A stretch of DNA of 9,655 bases. Origin: Acidimicrobiales bacterium. Its GTDB lineage: Bacteria > Actinomycetota > Acidimicrobiia > Acidimicrobiales > SHLQ01. Below are positions 1 through 4,878 of the stretch, in pieces. The DNA is taken from the NCBI GenBank assembly GCA_013002375.1, contig JABDJW010000434.1:1-9655 (forward strand), in the 5' to 3' direction. The position numbers were made by a program, and so were the translations under genes. The notes beneath the pieces were generated by a model. That model did no database searches and was not told the DNA's origin. It saw only the letters and a list, made by a program, of their open reading frames with translations. Within the stretch, counting starts at the first letter, position 1, and every line of letters starts with the position of its first letter.

Positions 1-162
1 CGGTTCGACGAGGCCGATACGGGCGTCGAAGTGGGGTTCGGCTCCGGGCCGCAGCACGGTGAACGCCAGCACGCCGATCGCGACCGCTGCGAAGGCGATG
101 GCGCTGGCGATCAGCGCGGTGCGACGCAGGAAGGGGTCTGAGGGGAGCGAGGGTTCTGCCAT
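1..162 (-). CDS. N-terminal part of a membrane-anchored protein, possibly Wzz/Wzc-like chain-length protein (runs off the window)
   Basis: Reading leftward from the ATG at 162-160, an open frame of 54 codons continues past the window edge. The product has a short polar N-terminus (about 14 residues ending in two Arg), then one strongly hydrophobic segment at about residues 15-38, then PGAEPHFDARIGLVEP. A short N-terminus, a membrane helix and then a Pro/aromatic-x-Ala-x-hydrophobic stretch is how Wzz/Wzc polysaccharide chain-length proteins begin. A tyrosine phosphatase of the Wzb type lies nearby, which fits. This is inference: the diagnostic part is outside the window, and any signal-anchored protein could look like this. 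There is no purine-rich ribosome site before the ATG. In-frame GTG codons at 177-175 and further upstream are possible alternative starts, so the first residue is uncertain. The gene is divergent from the small gene at 282. Confidence 0.6.
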   Translation of the reverse strand, partial: MAEPSLPSDPFLRRTALIASAIAFAAVAIGVLAFTVLRPGAEPHFDARIGLVEP

Positions 163-181
163 GAGGGAAGGGGCCACCGGA

Positions 182-187
182 AGTGTA
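182..187 (-). promoter_or_regulatory. Candidate -10 box TACACT for the leftward gene
   Basis: On the minus strand TACACT lies just upstream of the in-frame GTG (177-175) and 19 nt before the ATG at 162. It agrees with TATAAT at the T, A, A and T positions. I find no convincing -35 at 16-18 bp spacing, so this is a weak call. Confidence 0.25.
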
Positions 188-220
188 CCGGCGCTCCTAT
201 CGGCAATCGTGGGCACCGGT

Positions 221-235
221 TGACCGAATCGGTCA
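221..235. promoter_or_regulatory. 15-bp perfect palindrome TGACCGA-A-TCGGTCA, candidate operator
   Basis: Seven bases, one central A, and seven exactly complementary bases, placed in the divergent intergenic region (163-281) between the leftward membrane protein and the rightward small gene. Such dyads are typical binding sites of dimeric repressors of the TetR, GntR or MarR kind. The regulator is not in the window. The palindrome overlaps a TTGACC -35-like hexamer (220-225), but no -10 sits at the right distance on the plus strand. Confidence 0.45.
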
Positions 236-268
236 CTCGCCGCCGGCTCGCCGCTACGCTTCTGGCTC

Positions 269-275
269 GGAGGAG
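269..275 (+). promoter_or_regulatory. Strong ribosome binding site GGAGGAG
   Basis: GGAGGAG lies 6 nt before the ATG at 282. It is the best Shine-Dalgarno sequence in the window and fixes the start of the 63-residue protein, excluding the longer in-frame reading that begins at 183. A TACGCT -10-like hexamer at 255-260 lies just upstream, without a clear -35. Confidence 0.7.
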
Positions 276-281
276 AAGCAG

Positions 282-473
282 ATGGATCGACCAGGGAAAT
301 TCGAGCATCACCGTTTCGTGGGCGACAAGCGAACCCAGGTGGTGTACGACATCGACGCAGTCACCGATGCCGCGGTCATCGATGAACTCATGGAGTCCGA
401 GCAGTACCTGTGCTTCGGGCCCGACACGCTGGCCGAGGCCCGCAACCGCGGCTACCGGCTGCGCAGCGTCTAG
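282..473 (+). CDS. Small conserved-looking hypothetical protein, 63 aa
   Basis: I do not recognise a family. The product is 63 residues, soluble and charged, with no signal peptide or membrane segment. It begins with a basic, His-containing stretch (MDRPGKFEHHRFVGDKR), followed by an acidic region (YDIDAVTDAAVIDELMESEQ) likely to form a helix, and ends in PDTLAEARNRGYRLRSV. It is accepted as a gene because of the strong GGAGGAG site 6 nt upstream, sensible protein-like composition, and tight linkage: its TAG ends 5 nt before the GTG of the following hydrolase-like gene, which lacks its own ribosome site. Translation of the two is therefore probably coupled, and they may act together. The protein could be a small regulator or a partner of the hydrolase-fold protein; nothing in the sequence decides this. 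Confidence 0.7.
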   Translation: MDRPGKFEHHRFVGDKRTQVVYDIDAVTDAAVIDELMESEQYLCFGPDTLAEARNRGYRLRSV

Positions 474-478
474 CCCAC

Positions 479-1231
479 GTGCGCATTACGTTCGAAAGCG
501 ACGGCTGTGCCCTGGTGGGTCATCACTATCTGCCCAACGGCGGTGCGCAGATGCCCGGCCTCGTCGTCGCCCATGGCTTTCCTTCGGCCGCCGGCGGTGG
601 CGCCAACAGCTACGGCACGTACCCGTCGCTCGCCGAGCGGTTTGCCGAAGAGCGCGGGTGGGCCGCGCTCAGTTTCCAGTTTCGCGGCTGCGGCGGATCG
701 GAAGGCTACTTCTCGCTCGATGCCTGGTTGCGCGATCTCCGGGCCGCCACCGATCACGTGCGTCGGGCCGGAAATATCGACCAGGTCTGGTTGGTGGGCT
801 TCGGGACCGGGGGCGCCTTGGCCATCAACGCGGCTGCGATCGATCCCGATGTCGCGGGCGCGGCCGTGCTCGCCACACCCGCCGATTTCTCCGACTGGGC
901 CTCGAGCCCGGAGGATCTCGTCACGTACTGCCGGTCGCTCGGGGTCCTGAGCGACGACCAACCACAGGACTTCGACGCTTGGGCCGCGCAGCTGAGCGAA
1001 CACTCGGCTGAACGTTGGGCCGCAGAGCTGGCGCCGCGACCGCTACTCATCGTGCATGGCGCCGACGACCGAACGGTGCCGTCGCTCGATGCTCGTGCCA
1101 TCGCCGACGCACACGGCGAGGCCGACCTTCGGCTGATTCCGGCCGCCGGCCATCAGCTTCGCCACGACCCGCGATCGATCGCGATATTGCTCGGTTGGCT
1201 CGAGCGTCAACGCTACCGAGCGTCCCGGTAG
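479..1231 (+). CDS. Alpha/beta-hydrolase-fold protein lacking the usual Ser nucleophile, 250 aa
   Basis: The protein has the layout of a serine alpha/beta hydrolase of the prolyl-oligopeptidase-like/acyl-esterase type. There is an early His-Gly oxyanion-loop motif (VVAHGFPSA), a strand-loop with FRGCGGSEG, the nucleophile-elbow region WLVGFGTGGALAI, the acid motif GADDRTVP (Asp197) and the His motif AAGHQLRHD (His225). At the elbow the expected G-x-S-x-G reads G-F-G-T-G, so position 109 (codon GGG, 803-805) is Gly instead of Ser, while acid and His are kept. It may be a non-hydrolytic binding protein or an enzyme using another group. There is no signal peptide, so it is cytoplasmic. The GTG start at 479 follows the small gene's stop by 5 nt and avoids an unnatural Arg-rich extension that an ATG at 410, inside that gene, would add. 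Length is normal for the fold. Confidence 0.85.
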   Translation: MRITFESDGCALVGHHYLPNGGAQMPGLVVAHGFPSAAGGGANSYGTYPSLAERFAEERGWAALSFQFRGCGGSEGYFSLDAWLRDLRAATDHVRRAGNIDQVWLVGFGTGGALAINAAAIDPDVAGAAVLATPADFSDWASSPEDLVTYCRSLGVLSDDQPQDFDAWAAQLSEHSAERWAAELAPRPLLIVHGADDRTVPSLDARAIADAHGEADLRLIPAAGHQLRHDPRSIAILLGWLERQRYRASR

Positions 1232-1234
1232 GCT
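1229..1234 (+). promoter_or_regulatory. Candidate leaderless -10 box TAGGCT before the phosphatase gene
   Basis: TAGGCT is followed by exactly 8 nt and then the ATG at 1243, which would place the transcript start at or next to the start codon. It overlaps the stop codon of the upstream gene. The hexamer 17 bp upstream (GTCAAC, 1206-1211) is a poor -35, so read-through from the upstream genes is the alternative. Confidence 0.3.
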
Positions 1235-1242
1235 GACGCGCA

Positions 1243-1824
1243 ATGAGCTGGTCTCGAGGCGACGACGCGCCCCACCCCCGCGTGCTCGTGGTCTGTACTG
1301 CGAACATCTGCCGTTCGCCGGTCGCCGAGCAGATGTTGCGCGACCGCATGGCCCACTACCAGGTGCCCGCGTCGGTGGCATCGGCCGGCTTCTTGCTGTC
1401 GGGCAGTGAGCCGGACCGGACCATGGTGAAGCTCGCCGCGTCGCACGGCGTGCACGTCGTCGATCACCTGAGCCAGGTCGCGACCCCCGAGTTGCTCGAC
1501 GCCACCGATCTGGTCGTCACCATGGAGCGTCGTCACGCCCGCGATCTCATCGTCCAGGCGCCGCAGGCGACCGCCCGAATTCACACCTTGCTCGGTTTGC
1601 TGTCGGCCAGCGCCGAGGTCGGTCGGCCGGCGCGACCGACCCAACTCGCCCCGTGGCTCGAGCGAGTCGCCGCCGTTCGGCCACCGTCGGTGTTGGTGGG
1701 CGATCTGGGCGGCGATCAGATCGCCGACCCGCATGGGCGGGCCAAACGGCACTACAAAAAAGCCTTTGAGCAGCTTCGCGATGCTGTCGATGAACTTGCC
1801 GTCGTACTCCGCGGAACAGACTGA
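1243..1824 (+). CDS. Low-molecular-weight protein tyrosine phosphatase (Wzb-type), 193 aa
   Basis: It removes phosphate from phosphotyrosine in the cytoplasm. In polysaccharide clusters the usual substrate is the tyrosine autokinase that controls chain length and export. The P-loop CTANICRSP gives the signature C-x5-R-S with nucleophile Cys18 and Arg24. The general-acid motif is Asp162-Pro163 in IADPHGR, followed by the C-terminal helix AFEQLRDAVDELAVVL. All catalytic residues are present. At 193 residues it is longer than the usual roughly 150. The extra length lies in a Pro/Ala-rich segment at about residues 110-155, before the acid loop, and a 12-residue N-terminal tail. It starts 11 nt after the hydrolase-like gene and has no good ribosome site, with a -10-like box 8 nt before the ATG. 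The matching kinase is not in view; the membrane protein at the left edge may be related. Confidence 0.92.
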   Translation: MSWSRGDDAPHPRVLVVCTANICRSPVAEQMLRDRMAHYQVPASVASAGFLLSGSEPDRTMVKLAASHGVHVVDHLSQVATPELLDATDLVVTMERRHARDLIVQAPQATARIHTLLGLLSASAEVGRPARPTQLAPWLERVAAVRPPSVLVGDLGGDQIADPHGRAKRHYKKAFEQLRDAVDELAVVLRGTD

Positions 1825-1886
1825 CCGCGCCGAAAGGCCTGCCGATCGGCATGAAATATTCACGAAGAGTGAGCCAAATCTCTACC

Positions 1887-1906
1887 GATGTTCCAATATC
1901 GACATC
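1887..1906. promoter_or_regulatory. Interrupted dyad GATGT-N10-ACATC, candidate operator
   Basis: The half-sites GATGT (1887-1891) and ACATC (1902-1906) are perfect complements with centres 15 bp apart. The right half overlaps the -35 hexamer of the proposed sugar-transferase promoter, where a bound regulator would act. Half-sites of five bases are short and could arise by chance. Confidence 0.3.
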
Positions 1907-1927
1907 TTTGTCTCTCAAATGTATGGT
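1899..1927 (+). promoter_or_regulatory. Promoter TCGACA-N17-TATGGT for the sugar transferase, probably leaderless
   Basis: The -35 TCGACA (1899-1904) matches TTGACA at five of six bases. A 17-bp spacer leads to the -10 TATGGT (1922-1927). Eight bases later comes the GTG at 1936, so transcription would begin at or beside the start codon. It lies at the end of the most A+T-rich non-coding patch in the window (about 1850-1925), as expected of a control region. The same geometry recurs before the minus-strand gene at 3649. Confidence 0.55.
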
Positions 1928-1935
1928 GGTGAGTC

Positions 1936-2685
1936 GTGGCTTCTCCAAACTTCACGCCCGGGACCGCTGATCTCGCTGCCGCCTCGGGTTTTGGCGCGTC
2001 CGGCATCGAGACCCATCCGACTGGCTCGAAACTGACCGACGTATCTGCCGATGTACTCGCCGATGAGCCGGTGGTCACCATTTCGCGCGGCCCCTACGTA
2101 CGGGTGTTCAAGAGAATGCTCGATGCCTTCGCCGGGCTGTGTTTGGCCATTGTCTTGGCCCCGGTACTGGCGGCTATCGCGGTCGCGATCCGACTGACGT
2201 TGGGTCGCGGTGTGTTGTTTCGCCAGGATCGCATCGGCAAGGACGGCGACGTGTTCAGCGTGTACAAGTTCCGCACGATGCGCCACGATCGGCGCGCGAC
2301 GGCCAAACCGTTCGGCGGGCCGGACCGGCGCGCGACGCACAAGACCAAGTCCGACCCCCGCCACACCAGACTCGGCCGGTTTCTGCGCAAGTGGAGCCTC
2401 GACGAACTGCCGCAGCTCTTCAACGTGCTCGCCGGCGACATGAGCTTGGTCGGTCCTCGCCCCGAGCTTGCGTCGGTGGCGGCCGAATACGGTCTGATCG
2501 ATCATCCCCGCACGTTGGTGCGGCCCGGCATCACGGGTGCCTGGCAGATCTCGCCGCTACGAACCGAGCTCCTGCACGAAAACGTCGAGATCGACCTCGA
2601 CTACGTGCGGAAGGTCACCTTCTTGGGTGACGTCAAGATCATGCTCGGGACCATTACTGCGGTCGTCCACGGCCGCGGCGCGTAA
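1936..2685 (+). CDS. Polyisoprenyl-phosphate sugar-1-phosphate transferase (bacterial sugar transferase family), 249 aa
   Basis: It transfers a sugar-1-phosphate from a nucleotide sugar to undecaprenyl phosphate, the first membrane step of polysaccharide repeat-unit assembly. After a Gly/Ala/Ser/Thr-rich N-terminal tail of about 55 residues come the conserved K-R-x-x-D start (KRMLD), one hydrophobic re-entrant segment at about residues 62-86, the FRQDRIG and YKFRTM motifs, and the catalytic Asp156-Glu157 in SLDELPQLFNVL. GDMSLVGPRPEL, RPGITGAWQ and a GRGA end follow. It lacks the four-helix N-terminal half of full-length WbaP/CpsE-type proteins and is a short, monotopic (PglC-like) form. A stop codon in frame at 1930-1932 excludes any longer start, so GTG 1936 is the earliest. 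GGTGG at 1925-1929 could serve as a ribosome site if the transcript has a leader. The acceptor sugar cannot be read from sequence. Confidence 0.93.
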   Translation: MASPNFTPGTADLAAASGFGASGIETHPTGSKLTDVSADVLADEPVVTISRGPYVRVFKRMLDAFAGLCLAIVLAPVLAAIAVAIRLTLGRGVLFRQDRIGKDGDVFSVYKFRTMRHDRRATAKPFGGPDRRATHKTKSDPRHTRLGRFLRKWSLDELPQLFNVLAGDMSLVGPRPELASVAAEYGLIDHPRTLVRPGITGAWQISPLRTELLHENVEIDLDYVRKVTFLGDVKIMLGTITAVVHGRGA

Positions 2686-2687
2686 CT

Positions 2688-2760
2688 CGTTCGTTTCGCT
2701 TCCCCAGGGTTGCGCCCGACCGAACGAACGCAACTGAATGAACGCGACTGAACGCTGGGG
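2688..2760. terminator. Nested inverted repeats between convergent genes, candidate bidirectional terminator
   Basis: The 76-bp gap between the convergent sugar transferase and WecG-like genes holds three nested complementary pairs. They are CGTTCGTT (2688-2695) with AACGAACG (2723-2730), CCCCAG (2702-2707) with CTGGGG (2755-2760), and GTTGCG (2709-2714) with CGCAAC (2729-2734). They cannot all form at once, and no run of T follows in either direction. Termination would be of the weak or Rho-assisted kind, if it is a terminator at all. Confidence 0.35.
2726..2753. repeat. Two tandem copies of a 14-bp repeat (GAACGCRACTGAAY)
   Basis: GAACGCAACTGAAT (2726-2739) is directly followed by GAACGCGACTGAAC (2740-2753), with 12 of 14 positions identical. 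A partial GAACG precedes them at 2722-2726. It is probably a local slippage duplication in non-coding sequence. Confidence 0.6.
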
Positions 2761-2761
2761 T

Positions 2762-3649
2762 CTAACCGGGCAGGATCTCGGCGCGGGGCGCGACGGCGGA
2801 GTCCGGGTTGGGCCGGCGGATGCGCGACTTCTGGCCGACGATCCTCATCACGTAGCGAATGTTCACGATGGTGTACCGCCGCCACAGCCGGCGTGGGTCC
2901 TGGCCCAGGCGGAAGAGCCATTGCAGGCCGGCCCGTTGCACCCACTGGGGTGGTTCGGCGAGCAATCCGGCGTGGTAGTCGAAGGCCGCACCAACGGCCA
3001 GCATGGGCATCGAGACCAGGTTTCGGTACTCGTACGTGAAGATCTCTTGGCGAGGGCAACCCAGGCCGACGAGCACGATGTCGGCGCCGCTGTCTTGGAT
3101 GCGGCGGGCGATCTCGTACTTCTCGGCCTGGCTCGTCGTCCGGAATTTCGATGGTTCGGCGCCCGCGATCTCGAGGCCGGGGAAACGGGCCGGCAGGTTC
3201 TTGCTGAGCCGCTCGAGCACGTCCTCGGTGGATCCGTACAGGTAGACGCTCAAACCGTTCTCGGCGGCCATGGCGCAGGTTCGCAGGGTGAGTTCGGGGC
3301 CGTACACCCGGTCATCGAGGCGAATGCCGTGGAGGAGGCGGAGCGCCCACCGAACCGGCTGCCCGTCCGGGGTGACGAGATCGAGGCCGTTCAGCCGGTA
3401 CCGATGTTCGTCGTCGTCGACGCCGGTCATCACACCGTGCACGGCCAGCGCACTGACGCCGAACGGCCGATGTTCCAGCGCCGCCTCACGGATATAGGCA
3501 ATGGCGGCAGCGTAATCGACCGCGTCGACGCGGATGCCGAGAACGTTGTGCTTCCCCAGATCGGTCATCGACCGTCCGTCGCCCATTGCGGGCAACGCGC
3601 GGAGATGGCGGGACCGCGAGGTGGGCCGCCGTCGGGGAGCAGTTTCCAT
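2762..3649 (-). CDS. WecG/TagA/CpsF-family glycosyltransferase, 295 aa
   Basis: This family (GT26) transfers a sugar, classically ManNAc or ManNAcA, to a lipid-linked sugar on the cytoplasmic face, often as the second step after the sugar-1-phosphate transferase. Family motifs appear in order: LGIRVDAVDY near the start, TPDGQPVRWALRLLHG with the presumed catalytic Asp95, RVYGPELTLRTC, the strand VYLYGS, VGLGCPRQEIF, VGAAFDYHAG, and GLQWLFRLGQDPRRLWRRY at the C-terminal membrane-docking end. The ATG at 3649 is chosen because a well-spaced promoter ends 8 nt before it. It gives an Arg-rich 27-residue leader before the domain. ATGs at 3586 and 3568 would give shorter proteins with a complete domain. 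An open frame back to 3814 would run into the promoter of the divergent epimerase and is unlikely. The donor sugar is not determined. Confidence 0.92.
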   Translation of the reverse strand: METAPRRRPTSRSRHLRALPAMGDGRSMTDLGKHNVLGIRVDAVDYAAAIAYIREAALEHRPFGVSALAVHGVMTGVDDDEHRYRLNGLDLVTPDGQPVRWALRLLHGIRLDDRVYGPELTLRTCAMAAENGLSVYLYGSTEDVLERLSKNLPARFPGLEIAGAEPSKFRTTSQAEKYEIARRIQDSGADIVLVGLGCPRQEIFTYEYRNLVSMPMLAVGAAFDYHAGLLAEPPQWVQRAGLQWLFRLGQDPRRLWRRYTIVNIRYVMRIVGQKSRIRRPNPDSAVAPRAEILPG

Positions 3650-3657
3650 AGAGGGCA

Positions 3658-3686
3658 ATGCTACGTAACGTGGCGCGACCTGTCGA
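3658..3686 (-). promoter_or_regulatory. Promoter TCGACA-N17-TAGCAT for the WecG-like gene, probably leaderless
   Basis: On the minus strand TCGACA (3686-3681) is followed by exactly 17 bp, TAGCAT (3663-3658), exactly 8 nt, and the ATG at 3649. The -35 sequence, spacer length and distance to the start codon all equal those of the sugar-transferase promoter at 1899-1927. This suggests that both genes use the same sigma factor and start without a leader. No Shine-Dalgarno sequence precedes this ATG, in line with that. Confidence 0.6.
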
Positions 3687-3758
3687 ATTGACCATTCTGC
3701 GCGGCCAGCGTCTTCCCGACAGTGGTCGCCCAGCAGGAACCGCAGGCCGACTAGACTA

Positions 3759-3787
3759 TTGATGAAATGTACTGAAATTCGTATCCT
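3759..3787 (+). promoter_or_regulatory. Promoter TTGATG-N17-TATCCT for the epimerase gene
   Basis: The -35 TTGATG (3759-3764), a 17-bp spacer and the -10 TATCCT (3782-3787) predict a transcript start near 3794 and a leader of about 25 nt. It lies in a local A+T-rich patch (3751-3785) in the divergent region and faces away from the WecG-like promoter. Confidence 0.5.
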
Positions 3788-3803
3788 GGGGCACGATCCC
3801 CAG
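3786..3803. promoter_or_regulatory. Perfect inverted repeat CTGGGG-N6-CCCCAG at the epimerase start region
   Basis: A 6-bp perfect stem with a 6-base loop overlaps the end of the proposed -10 box and the predicted transcript start, and ends exactly where the AAAGGA ribosome site begins. As DNA it would be an operator that blocks the promoter. If transcription starts further upstream, it would be an RNA hairpin beside the ribosome site. Confidence 0.45.
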
Positions 3804-3809
3804 AAAGGA
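3804..3809 (+). promoter_or_regulatory. Ribosome binding site AAAGGA supporting a TTG start
   Basis: AAAGGA lies 10 nt before the TTG at 3820. The TTG reading gives MKVLVTGSSGLIG, exactly where a Rossmann-fold epimerase should begin. Confidence 0.55.
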
Positions 3810-3819
3810 CACACTTCCC

Positions 3820-4866
3820 TTGAAGGTTCTCGTCACTGGTTCCAGTGGCCTCATCGGCTCGCAGGCCGTGCGCTTCTACGACGAGCGAGGGCATGACGTT
3901 GTCGGGGTCGACAACAACATGCGAGCGGAGTTCTTCGGCGCCGGTGGCGACACGACATGGAATCTCGAACAACTGAAGCAGCAGACGCAGCGATTTCGCA
4001 GCGTCGACATCGATATCCGCGACAGAGGCTCGCTCTTTGCCCTCTTCGCCGACGAGCAGCCCGACTTCATCGTGCACTGCGCGGCGCAGCCCAGCCATGA
4101 CAAGGCGGCCGACATCCCACTGGTGGACTTCGACGTCAACGCGGTCGGCACCATCAACATGCTCGAGGCGGCCCGCCAACACTGCGCCGAATCGCCCTTC
4201 GTGCACATGAGCACGAACAAGGTCTACGGCGATGCGCCGAACGACCTCGATCTCATCGAGCTCGAGACCCGGTTCGACTATGGCGACGACGCCTACGCCA
4301 ACGGCATTGCCGAGGACTTCCGCATCGATCAATCGCTGCATTCGCTGTTCGGGGCATCCAAGGCCGCAGCCGACATCGTTGCGCAGGAGTACGGCCGCTA
4401 CTTCGACATGCCGGTCGGCATCTTTCGCGGCGGGTGTCTCACCGGTCCGGCCCACTCACCGGTCGAGCTTCACGGCTTCCTGGCCTACTTGGTGAAAACC
4501 GCGGTCGGCGGCGGCCACTACCGAATCTTCGGGTACAAGGGCAAGCAGGTCCGTGACAACATCCACAGTTTCGACGTACTGCGGGCGTTCGAGGCCTACC
4601 GCAGTAACCCTCGGCCGGGCGAGGTCTACAACCTCGGCGGAGGCCGCGGGAACTCGGTGTCGATGCTCGAAGCGTTCGCCAAGGTAGAGGAACTCACCGG
4701 CCAGTCGATCGACTTCGAATACGTCGACGAGAACCGGGTCGGCGACCACATGTGTTACATCTCCGACCTGACCAAGATGCGCGAGCACTTCCCGGGCTGG
4801 GACATCACCCTCGACCTCGATGCAATCTTCACCGAGTTGGTCGAGGCCGCCCAACGCCCGGAGTAA
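3820..4866 (+). CDS. NAD-dependent nucleotide-sugar epimerase, CDP-tyvelose/paratose 2-epimerase-like, 348 aa
   Basis: An extended short-chain dehydrogenase/reductase that would epimerise a nucleotide sugar through tightly bound NAD, in the cytoplasm. The NAD-binding motif TGSSGLIG (Gly7, Gly10, Gly13) opens the protein. Family landmarks follow: VDNNMRAEFFG, DIDIRD, HCAAQPSHDKAA, MSTNKVYGD (Ser131/Thr132), SLFGASKAAADIVAQEYG, FRGGCLTGP, FGYKGKQVRDNIHSFDV and YNLGGGRGNSVS. The overall pattern, especially CAAQPSHDKA and KGKQVRDNIHS, is that of epimerases annotated as CDP-paratose/tyvelose 2-epimerase-like. The classic YxxxK dyad reads F177xxxK181, so the usual catalytic Tyr is Phe. No other dideoxysugar genes are in view, so the true substrate may differ. 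The TTG start is supported by AAAGGA upstream and the Rossmann N-terminus. It ends 12 bp from a convergent glycosyltransferase. Confidence 0.9.
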   Translation: MKVLVTGSSGLIGSQAVRFYDERGHDVVGVDNNMRAEFFGAGGDTTWNLEQLKQQTQRFRSVDIDIRDRGSLFALFADEQPDFIVHCAAQPSHDKAADIPLVDFDVNAVGTINMLEAARQHCAESPFVHMSTNKVYGDAPNDLDLIELETRFDYGDDAYANGIAEDFRIDQSLHSLFGASKAAADIVAQEYGRYFDMPVGIFRGGCLTGPAHSPVELHGFLAYLVKTAVGGGHYRIFGYKGKQVRDNIHSFDVLRAFEAYRSNPRPGEVYNLGGGRGNSVSMLEAFAKVEELTGQSIDFEYVDENRVGDHMCYISDLTKMREHFPGWDITLDLDAIFTELVEAAQRPE

Positions 4867-4878
4867 CCGGCGGCCCGA

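Noticed and set aside
220..1011. Plus-strand open frame (263 codons) over the small gene and hydrolase
   Set aside because: An Arg/Ser-rich out-of-frame reading; the other frames carry the GGAGGAG site and hydrolase motifs.
1841..1850. Palindrome GCCGATCGGC after the phosphatase gene, as a terminator
   Set aside because: Ten bases with no loop and no following T-run; such CGATCG-centred palindromes are common in this G+C-rich DNA.
2738..3691. Long plus-strand open frame (317 codons)
   Set aside because: It is the antisense of the WecG-like gene, which has clear family motifs. The product resembles no protein and long antisense frames are normal in G+C-rich DNA.
3650..3814. N-terminal extension of the WecG-like protein to 3814
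   Set aside because: It would cross both divergent promoters and the epimerase ribosome site, and the added residues look like translated non-coding sequence.
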